From Desulfurococcales archaeon (GTDB lineage Archaea; Thermoproteota; Thermoprotei_A; Sulfolobales; Desulfurococcaceae): a stretch of 12,098 nucleotides of DNA. Positions 6,476-12,098 of this stretch are shown here, piece after piece. The stretch spans positions 1-12,098 of the forward strand of contig WAML01000080.1 of the NCBI GenBank assembly GCA_015522345.1. Direction: 5' to 3'. A program made the position numbers and the translations under genes. Below the pieces are notes generated by a model, which was given only the letters and a program-made list of their open reading frames with translations, searched no databases and was not told the origin of the DNA. Within the stretch, counting starts at the first letter, position 1. Each line of letters starts with the position of its first letter.

Positions 6476-7981
6476 CTAGATTTTCCGTAGGATATACTTT
6501 TCTTTAATATAGTCTATGAAGTACTGAGGATTGATTTCTTCTCCAAAACTACGCTTTAGTAGTTCTTTAGGTTCGTAGGTAGAGCCCCATTTATGTATTT
6601 TCTCTCTCAAATACTCCCTTATTTCTTTAAATTCAAGTTTCTCTATTTTCTCGTAGAAATCAGGTATATCTTTTAGTATATGGTGTCTAATTTGTGCAGC
6701 AACTATATTACCTATAGTATATGTTGGGAAATAACCAATAGATCCCATACTCCAATGTATGTCTTGGAGTACTCCCTCGCTATAAGTCTTGGGCTTGACT
6801 CCTAGTAATCTATCCATTTCATTACTCCATATCTCTGGGAGTTCTTCTACCTTAATCTCTTTGGTCAATAAATTCTTCTCGATCTCGAATCTAAGAAGTA
6901 TATGGAAGTTATACGTTACTTCATCTGCATCAACTCTTATGAGACTAGGCTTTACTACATTAAAGTATGTATAAACGTCGTCGACATCGTAGTCTTTTAT
7001 AAAGTCGAGGTACTTGGATAGAATTGGGTAAACTGCTTTTACAAAACTCATAGACCTACCGATAATGTTTTCCCAGAACCTGGATTGACTCTCATGTATT
7101 CCGAGACTAACGCCTCTAGCTAAAGGAGTTGCCATAAGTCTTTCATCTATTTGTAGTTCATAGAGAGCGTGCCCAAATTCATGGATTACACTAAATAGTG
7201 TTCTCTTAAAATCTATTCCTTCATAGCGAGTAGTTATTCTAACATCCTTTATCCCCATATGCTGTGTAAATGGATGTGCTGAAATATCTAGACGAGCTCT
7301 AGTCCCTAATGGAAAACCAAGAATTTTCAAGACTTCTAGATTTACTTTCTCCATAGCGCTTTGGTCATACTTTATGTACTCGAGCTTATGTTCTCTGGGA
7401 AAAGCCCCTGATGACAGGATCTCGTCTAATAATTTCTTCATACCAGGTTCAAGTACATTAAAGATATTATCTACATCGCGTGTCCTAAGTCCTTCTTCAT
7501 ATAGATCTAGTAGTGCATCATACGGGTGTTCTTCGTAGCCAAGGTATTCGGCAGCTTCTCTATTAAGGTCAACTATTTTCTCTAGGTAAGGCTTAAACAT
7601 GTTAAAATCATTCTTCTTCCTAGCTTCTCTCCAAACAACTACAGCTTCCTGAGATGTTTTAGCTAGTTCGTAAACTAGTTTAGGCGGGAGAGCTTTAGCT
7701 ATTTTAATAGATCTTTTAAGTACGCGTACAACTCCCTTCTCATAATCATTTAGATCCTCTTGTTTCTCGGCTTTCTCTACAAGCTCTATTACTTCAGGTC
7801 TAAGAATCAATTGTTGAGATAAAACACTTAATTCACCAGAAGCAATAGCTCTTTCAGTAGAGCCTTCTCTAGGCATATAAGTCTCTGTATCCCAGGCCAT
7901 TAGACTAGTTGCATGCCTTAGAGCCCAGAGTACTCTAACTTTAGATAATAGCTCTTTAATAACAGGGTTTTCGAAAACCAT
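6476..7981 (-). CDS. M32-family metallocarboxypeptidase (thermostable carboxypeptidase 1)
   Basis: A 501-residue cytosolic zinc (or cobalt) carboxypeptidase that removes C-terminal residues from peptides, with the length usual for the family. The M32 motifs are all intact: WDTETYMP (30-37), AHPF (235-238), DVRITTRY (246-253), the zinc site HEFGH (267-271), HESQSRFWEN (296-305) whose Glu297 is the third metal ligand, RVDADEVTYNFHILLRFEIE (349-368, abbreviated), and GYFPTYTIGN (416-425). His267, His271 and Glu297 are the predicted ligands and Glu268 the catalytic base; the positions agree closely with the Pyrococcus furiosus enzyme. Homologues are homodimers active at high temperature. The ATG at 7981 follows GAGG by 8 bases. 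The gene is on the same strand as the hydroxylase operon but about 150 bases downstream of it, and no functional link is evident; it is probably a separate unit. Confidence 0.97.
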   Translation of the reverse strand: MVFENPVIKELLSKVRVLWALRHATSLMAWDTETYMPREGSTERAIASGELSVLSQQLILRPEVIELVEKAEKQEDLNDYEKGVVRVLKRSIKIAKALPPKLVYELAKTSQEAVVVWREARKKNDFNMFKPYLEKIVDLNREAAEYLGYEEHPYDALLDLYEEGLRTRDVDNIFNVLEPGMKKLLDEILSSGAFPREHKLEYIKYDQSAMEKVNLEVLKILGFPLGTRARLDISAHPFTQHMGIKDVRITTRYEGIDFKRTLFSVIHEFGHALYELQIDERLMATPLARGVSLGIHESQSRFWENIIGRSMSFVKAVYPILSKYLDFIKDYDVDDVYTYFNVVKPSLIRVDADEVTYNFHILLRFEIEKNLLTKEIKVEELPEIWSNEMDRLLGVKPKTYSEGVLQDIHWSMGSIGYFPTYTIGNIVAAQIRHHILKDIPDFYEKIEKLEFKEIREYLREKIHKWGSTYEPKELLKRSFGEEINPQYFIDYIKEKYILRKI

Positions 7982-8106
7982 AGCTGGTGCCTCATACTAA
8001 TTAATCAAGAATATTCATGTACCTTGGGATAATAACGGTTTCTCTAATAATTCCTTTGTAGAGTCTTAATAGAATAGAAAGTATATAGAGGAAATAGAGA
8101 GTAAGG

Positions 8107-8112
8107 AAAAAA
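8107..8112 (-). terminator. Possible oligo-T terminator after the hydroxylase operon
   Basis: On the minus strand TTTTTT lies about 20 bases after the stop codon of the molybdopterin subunit. Archaeal RNA polymerase terminates at such T-runs without a hairpin. The gap to the carboxypeptidase gene and the T-run together suggest that the operon ends here, but read-through cannot be excluded. Confidence 0.35.
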
Positions 8113-8132
8113 TTATTGTGTTTTAAGAAAAT

Positions 8133-10517
8133 CTAGAACTTTATTAATCCTTTCTTCTTCGCGGCTAAGTATATCTTGTGTGGAGTTAATGGTATTTCGT
8201 AGAATCTTATTCCTGTAGCATGGCTTACTGCATTGACTATTGATGGAGCTATAGCTACTATCGATGGTTCTCCTAAACCTTTTGCACCAAATGGTCCACG
8301 CTTATATCCTGATTCAACGAATATTGGTATAATCTCCTTTGGTGCATCCATTATTGTTGGCACGTAGTACGTTGATAAGTTGGGGTTATAGACATAGCCT
8401 TCTTTACTATGTAGTATCTCCTCCATTAGAGCATATCCCATTCCTTGTATAAAGCCTCCTTCAGCATGGTGTTCTGCTCCAACAGGATTGATTACCTTAC
8501 CTATATCATAGGCTGTTATAGCTCTATCTACTCTTACAGCTCCAGTCTCTAGATCAACTGTTACTTCAGATATTATTGCTCCAAATGTATATGTTATATA
8601 GGGTGCTCCCTGCCCTGTTTCTTCGTCCCATTGTGCCTTTGGTGCTCTAAAGTATCCGAATTCTTGTAGTGGTACACCTAGCCAGAAGCTTTGTTCAACA
8701 ACTTCATGCCATGTAGTCTCCTTAGATGGATCGCTGCGACAGTATACTTTAGGTGCTTTAATCTCTATATCTTCAGGGCTACAACCTAGTATTTGTGCAG
8801 CCACTTCGTTTAATCTCTTACGTAGCTTATAAGCTGCTACGAGAGTAGCGTTGCCGCCCATAACAGTTGATCTACTGGCTACAGTTGGTCCAGCATCAGG
8901 AGTACTTGATGTATCCGGTAATTCTACGCGGAAGTAGCTAGGTGGTACCCCAAGTATTTCTGCTGCTATAAGCACTAGTCCCCATACAGCTCCTTGACCC
9001 ATATCAGTTAATCCTGTTCTAAACGTTATTGTTCCATCTCTATTGATTATTATTGTAGCACTAGAATAGTCAGCTCCTTCTACACCTATGGAGTTACCGT
9101 GGTACAAGAGCGCTATTCCTATACCCTTTCTTACAGTACCTGTTTGATTCGCATACTCTTTCCTCTTCCTATACCAATCAGCTACTTCAACAGCTTTCTT
9201 GATAGCTTCCTCTAACCCTACACCATGTTCTTCAGTCAATAACTGTCCATGTACTGTACGATCTCCTACTCTAAGTATGTTCTTAAGCCTTAGATCCACT
9301 GGATCCATTCCAAGTTCTTCAGCAAGAATATCCATTTGTCTTTCAATAGCAAACGTTACTTGTGGATTGCCGAAGCCACGGAACGCACCTGCATAGACTG
9401 TGTTAGTGTATACTGCTATAGTATCCACACGCGCATTCCTAACCTTATAAGGACCTGTTGCATGAACAGTAGCTCTCCAGGCAACAAAGGGTCCTAGGCT
9501 AGCATATGCTCCAGTATCTAACACTATATTAGCTTCTACAGCAAGTAATGTACCGTCTTTCTTAGCTGCATGTCTATACCACATTACAGCTGGGTGTCTC
9601 TTACTATGCCCTATAATACTTTCTTCTCTAGTATGGATTGCTACTGCTGGTCTACCAGTCATATATGCTGCTAGAGCTGCTTTAGCACCTATTTCATTAA
9701 CAACGTCTTCTTTACCGCCAAATCCTCCTCCAAGGAATGGTGCTATTACACGAACCATGTTCTGCGGCAATCCTAGTACACGAGCAATAGCTCTACGTGC
9801 ATCGAAGGGACATTGTGTAGAAGCTATAACAGTTATACCTCCATCAGGCTCTGGAATAGCTATAGCTGCTTCAGGCTCGATGTAAGCATGTTCCTGCATT
9901 GGAGTCCTATACTTATTTTCTACAACAACATCTGCTTCTTCAAGGGCCTTCTTTACATCGCCGGCACGTATCTTAAAGTGTGCTACAATATCACTATCTC
10001 TCTCCTCATGGATTCTCGTATGCGGCTTTTCTTTAAGAGTCATTATGTCGACTATTTCCTCAGGATCAGTATAAACTGGCAGAGGCTCATAGTCTACATG
10101 GATTTTGTCAGCAGCTTCTCTAGCTATATATGGATCCTCGGCTACTACGAGAGCGACAATGTCTCCTATATACCTGACCTTCCTATTAGCTATTAACGGT
10201 TGATCGGGTATAACGTAGCCTACATCATTTACTCCAGGTATATCATTTGCTGTAATAACTTTTAGTACGCCAGGTACCTTAGCTGCTTCACTAACATCTA
10301 TACCCTTTATGAGGGCGTGGGCATACTTTGTCCTAACGCTATAGACCCATACAATGTTCTTGTAGAGTTTTAGAAAGTCGGCAGTAAATAATGCTTTACC
10401 AGTTACTTTAGCTACGGCATCCCATCTAAGTATGTGTTTTCCAACGTATATTAGTGGTTTTCCTCTGAATTTCTCAAAGACTTCTTCAACTATACGTATA
10501 TATTCAGGCTTACTCAC
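8133..10517 (-). CDS. Molybdopterin (large) subunit of a xanthine dehydrogenase/aldehyde oxidoreductase-family enzyme
   Basis: A 794-residue catalytic subunit that binds the Mo (or W) pyranopterin cofactor and hydroxylates its substrate with water. The N-terminal a/b-hammerhead domain starts with KHILRWDAVAKVTGKALF at about 27-44. The cofactor-binding loops follow: GGGFGGKE (263-270), AFRGFGNPQ (378-386), LTDMGQG (503-509), the region from YDIGKVINP to EGGFIQG (about 670-692), and GAKGLGE (744-750), whose Glu750 is the predicted catalytic base. The AFRGFG loop is that of xanthine dehydrogenases and aldehyde oxidases. It lacks the AYRCSFR loop of form I CO dehydrogenase, so it is not a CODH. 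The true substrate (an aldehyde, a purine or another heterocycle) cannot be read from sequence; Sulfolobus glyceraldehyde oxidoreductase is a known relative of this three-subunit type. I prefer GTG 10517, because GAGGTGA ends 5 bases before it; an in-frame GTG at 10526 would add three residues. Confidence 0.95.
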   Translation of the reverse strand: MSKPEYIRIVEEVFEKFRGKPLIYVGKHILRWDAVAKVTGKALFTADFLKLYKNIVWVYSVRTKYAHALIKGIDVSEAAKVPGVLKVITANDIPGVNDVGYVIPDQPLIANRKVRYIGDIVALVVAEDPYIAREAADKIHVDYEPLPVYTDPEEIVDIMTLKEKPHTRIHEERDSDIVAHFKIRAGDVKKALEEADVVVENKYRTPMQEHAYIEPEAAIAIPEPDGGITVIASTQCPFDARRAIARVLGLPQNMVRVIAPFLGGGFGGKEDVVNEIGAKAALAAYMTGRPAVAIHTREESIIGHSKRHPAVMWYRHAAKKDGTLLAVEANIVLDTGAYASLGPFVAWRATVHATGPYKVRNARVDTIAVYTNTVYAGAFRGFGNPQVTFAIERQMDILAEELGMDPVDLRLKNILRVGDRTVHGQLLTEEHGVGLEEAIKKAVEVADWYRKRKEYANQTGTVRKGIGIALLYHGNSIGVEGADYSSATIIINRDGTITFRTGLTDMGQGAVWGLVLIAAEILGVPPSYFRVELPDTSSTPDAGPTVASRSTVMGGNATLVAAYKLRKRLNEVAAQILGCSPEDIEIKAPKVYCRSDPSKETTWHEVVEQSFWLGVPLQEFGYFRAPKAQWDEETGQGAPYITYTFGAIISEVTVDLETGAVRVDRAITAYDIGKVINPVGAEHHAEGGFIQGMGYALMEEILHSKEGYVYNPNLSTYYVPTIMDAPKEIIPIFVESGYKRGPFGAKGLGEPSIVAIAPSIVNAVSHATGIRFYEIPLTPHKIYLAAKKKGLIKF

Positions 10518-10522
10518 AAGAC

Positions 10523-10529
10523 TCACCTC
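10523..10529 (-). promoter_or_regulatory. Shine-Dalgarno overlapping the [2Fe-2S] subunit stop codon
   Basis: GAGGTGA on the minus strand, whose last three bases are the TGA stop of the small subunit. It lies 5 bases before the GTG at 10517, which decides the start of the large subunit and implies translational coupling. Confidence 0.75.
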
Positions 10530-11050
10530 TTAACCTCTTTTAAATCAAAGTAGATCTTTCCTTCACGAATGTATTGTGCAGCTAATTTAGCTGCTTTAAC
10601 AAATCTTAAATAGCTTCCACAACGACAGATGTTTCCTTCAAGAGCCTTCTTTATATCTTCTTCACTGGGATCAGGGTTGTTGTCTAGCAAATGCTTTATA
10701 GCCATTATGAATCCTGGGAAGCAAAAGCCACACTGTATAGCATGTACATCTAATAGAGCTTTCTGTATAGCATGTATTTTACCTTCGGGAGCAAGTCCTT
10801 CTAAAGTTAATATCTTTGAGCCATTGGCTCTTATAGCTAGTATTAGACAACTTGGAACAAGTTTGCCATCCATAATAACTAGACAAGCACCACATTCTCC
10901 ACGTCCACATCCTTCTTTAACACTCGTAAACCCTAGCTTATACCTTAGTACATCAATGAGTCTTTCATAAGGCTTTATCTTCACTACATAGTCTTTGCCA
11001 TTAACGTTTAATTTTATAAATAGATCAGGGTACTCTTCTACTTGAGCCAT
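10523..11050 (-). CDS. [2Fe-2S] (small) subunit of the molybdo-flavoenzyme
   Basis: A 175-residue electron-transfer subunit carrying two [2Fe-2S] clusters. The N-terminal plant-ferredoxin-like domain binds one cluster through C48, C53, C56 and C68 (CGRGECGAC followed by a Cys 12 residues on). The four-helix C-terminal domain binds the other through C107, C110, C142 and C144 (CGFC and CRC). All eight ligands are present, and the length is usual for CoxS/CutC/XdhC-type small subunits. It passes electrons from the molybdopterin site to FAD. The ATG at 11050 is chosen because GAGGTGA, overlapping the stop of the FAD gene, ends 5 bases before it; an in-frame GTG at 11059 would add three residues but has its own start inside that Shine-Dalgarno. 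The gene is middle of three, overlapped or abutting on both sides, so the subunits should be made in step. Confidence 0.96.
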   Translation of the reverse strand: MAQVEEYPDLFIKLNVNGKDYVVKIKPYERLIDVLRYKLGFTSVKEGCGRGECGACLVIMDGKLVPSCLILAIRANGSKILTLEGLAPEGKIHAIQKALLDVHAIQCGFCFPGFIMAIKHLLDNNPDPSEEDIKKALEGNICRCGSYLRFVKAAKLAAQYIREGKIYFDLKEVKR

Positions 11051-11055
11051 ATAAT

Positions 11056-11062
11056 TCACCTC
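11056..11062 (-). promoter_or_regulatory. Shine-Dalgarno overlapping the FAD subunit stop codon
   Basis: GAGGTGA on the minus strand, ending in the TGA stop of the FAD subunit and lying 5 bases before ATG 11050. It has the same sequence, overlap and spacing as the site at 10523-10529. Confidence 0.75.
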
Positions 11063-11937
11063 TCTTGGATACGTGATTTAATCAAATAGAGTGCTCTTTT
11101 CAACAATACTTTTGAGAGATCAAGACGGTATTCCGCTGGTGCTCTATAGTCGCTGATTCTCTTCATTTCAATCTCTAGAACTTTGAGAGCACTAGCTATA
11201 TTTTCTTCACTAAATTCTTTGCCTCTCAAGAACTCCTCTGTCTTAAAAGCTCTTTCAGGATAAGGTCTTCCCATACTATCGAAGGCAATACGTATATCGG
11301 CTATTTTATCTCCCTCCAACGCCATATAAGCTGCTGCAACAATATATCCCATTGCATGGCCCCAGCGCCTGTCTAATTTTTGTAAAGAAGTACTACTATT
11401 TTCTGGTATGTCTTTGAAACGTATTTCAGTAATCAATTCGCTAGGTTTTCTATCAAGTTGTCTTTTACCCCTGTATAGTTTAGTTAATGATACCCATCTC
11501 TCTCCTTCTTTGCTAACAAGCTTTACTTCAGCATCTAGGGTAAGTAATAGTATGGCTATATCGGATAACGGGTGCCCTGTACCAATATTTCCTCCAATAG
11601 TAGCTATAGTCCTTAGATACGGTGTTGCAAAATGCCAGTACATATCAACGAATCCCTGATACTTCTTCTCGTTGAACAAGAAAGTATTCTTTAATTCATC
11701 AACAGTTGTTAAAGCCCCTATTTTAACATACCCGTTTTCCCTCTTTACATACGATAAATCTTTCCTAAGAGGCCATAGGTCAAGCACTATCTTTGGCTTA
11801 ATAATATCTGTTCTAGCCAATACTAGAACATCTGTTCCTCCAGCCATAGGAGTTACTTCATTGCCCTTCTTTGCTAGAAACTCCAGTGCATCATCTAGAC
11901 TAGAGGGTACATAGACTTGAAATCTTCTAGTCGCTAT
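11056..11937 (-). CDS. FAD-binding (medium) subunit of the molybdo-flavoenzyme, start codon ATA or damaged
   Basis: The CoxM/CutB-type subunit, which takes electrons from the [2Fe-2S] clusters to FAD. Its FAD-binding motifs are AGGTD (32-36) and TIGGNIGTG (113-121), followed by PLSDIA, and the C-terminal domain is complete. The first ATG in frame is at 11847, but a protein starting there would open directly on MAGGTD and lack the first about 30 residues of the FAD domain. The frame is open upstream to a TGA at 11946-11944 and encodes a convincing N-terminus (ATRRFQVYVPSSLDDALEF and on). No ATG, GTG or TTG occurs in that extension. An ATA at 11937 lies 6 bases after GGTGGTGA; reading from it gives 293 residues, the usual family length. 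So either ATA is used as start, or an original ATG changed to ATA, or the assembly has an error there. The family assignment is secure; the start is not. Confidence 0.9.
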   Translation of the reverse strand: MATRRFQVYVPSSLDDALEFLAKKGNEVTPMAGGTDVLVLARTDIIKPKIVLDLWPLRKDLSYVKRENGYVKIGALTTVDELKNTFLFNEKKYQGFVDMYWHFATPYLRTIATIGGNIGTGHPLSDIAILLLTLDAEVKLVSKEGERWVSLTKLYRGKRQLDRKPSELITEIRFKDIPENSSTSLQKLDRRWGHAMGYIVAAAYMALEGDKIADIRIAFDSMGRPYPERAFKTEEFLRGKEFSEENIASALKVLEIEMKRISDYRAPAEYRLDLSKVLLKRALYLIKSRIQER

Positions 11938-11943
11938 AGTACT

Positions 11944-11951
11944 TCACCACC
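11944..11951 (-). promoter_or_regulatory. Strong Shine-Dalgarno before the ATA start of the FAD subunit
   Basis: GGTGGTGA on the minus strand, 6 bases before the ATA at 11937. It closely resembles the GAGGTGA sites used by the other two genes of the operon, which supports translation beginning at or beside that ATA. Confidence 0.6.
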
Positions 11952-12005
11952 ATAGGTTTATTGATAACAGTAGAGCTACAATGTCTACTCTAATAGTTTT
12001 TGGAG

Positions 12006-12021
12006 AAAGCTAAAAAGCTTT
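12006..12021. repeat. Perfect palindrome in the hydroxylase operon promoter region
   Basis: AAAGCT and AGCTTT arms separated by AAAA form a perfect inverted repeat about 70 bases upstream of the FAD subunit. On the minus strand an ATATAATATA run (12031-12040) could be the TATA box, which would place the transcript start about at this palindrome. A repressor bound here would block initiation; that is inference. Confidence 0.4.
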
Positions 12022-12030
12022 ACCATAGGG

Positions 12031-12040
12031 TATATTATAT
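12031..12040 (-). promoter_or_regulatory. TATA-like run upstream of the hydroxylase operon
   Basis: ATATAATATA on the minus strand. With the usual archaeal spacing, transcription would start near 12010 and leave a leader of about 70 bases before the FAD subunit. The surroundings are AT-rich and other TATA-like runs exist, so this is a candidate only. Confidence 0.35.
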
Positions 12041-12098
12041 GTATAACAGTATAAACAGAATATTTGATATATACGTGTAATACCAACCAATACTAATC

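Noticed and set aside
9199..10196. Plus-strand open frames opposite the large subunit (9199-9396 and 9813-10196)
   Set aside because: They are shadows of the molybdopterin subunit, which carries all family motifs on the minus strand across these positions.
8133..10517. Form I carbon-monoxide dehydrogenase large subunit
   Set aside because: The active-site loop reads AFRGFG, as in xanthine dehydrogenase and aldehyde oxidase, and lacks the Cys-bearing AYRCSFR loop that defines the CO-oxidising enzyme.
11056..11847. FAD subunit starting at the first ATG (263 residues)
   Set aside because: This start removes the first part of the FAD-binding domain and leaves the AGGTD motif at residue 2. The upstream frame encodes the missing part and is preceded by a strong Shine-Dalgarno.

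Overview
The window reads as chromosomal DNA of a hyperthermophilic crenarchaeote, most like the Desulfurococcales. The base composition is AT-rich, arginine is coded mostly by AGA/AGG and isoleucine often by ATA. Starts are preceded by GGTG/GAGGTGA Shine-Dalgarno sequences, and promoters look like archaeal TATA boxes. The gene set includes an archaeal ZPR1 protein, an M32 carboxypeptidase, and a Thr-rich surface protein with a signal peptide and a C-terminal anchor. The assignment rests on these features alone, without any database search. The first 25 bases are leftover Nextera/Tn5 library adapter, so native sequence begins at about position 26.

Layout: (1) 72-2893, minus strand: a ZPR1-type zinc-finger protein, preceded by a large secreted, membrane-anchored, glycosylation-rich surface protein. 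(2) 3102-5109, plus strand: a divergent MoeA-like molybdopterin molybdenumtransferase, then a short membrane-anchored protein of unknown function. (3) 5110-5609: a 500-base stretch without an intact gene; it holds a 70-codon open frame that has no start codon, probably a gene remnant. (4) 5610-6448, plus strand: a five-helix single-EamA-domain membrane protein and a 93-residue protein I do not recognise. (5) 6476-7981, minus strand: an M32 metallocarboxypeptidase, convergent with the 93-residue gene. (6) 8133-11937, minus strand: a three-gene operon encoding a molybdo-iron-sulfur-flavoenzyme of the xanthine dehydrogenase/aldehyde oxidoreductase family, in the order FAD subunit, [2Fe-2S] subunit, molybdopterin subunit. 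(7) 11938-12098: the operon leader and probable promoter, with a small perfect palindrome.

How the genes fit together: the operon product would be an L-M-S hydroxylase passing electrons from the molybdopterin site through two [2Fe-2S] clusters to FAD. It needs a molybdenum (or tungsten) pyranopterin cofactor. The moeA-like gene 4 kb away belongs to the last step of that cofactor's synthesis, but several of its hallmark residues are changed. The two surface proteins, the membrane transporter and the carboxypeptidase look like ordinary envelope and peptide-metabolism genes.

The points most worth checking are the start of the FAD subunit (no ATG/GTG/TTG where the protein should begin, but an ATA codon 6 bases after a strong Shine-Dalgarno), the two nearly identical stop/Shine-Dalgarno junctions inside that operon, the altered MoeA motifs, and the start-less open frame at 5299-5511. 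I saw no tRNA, rRNA, CRISPR array, insertion sequence or defence system.
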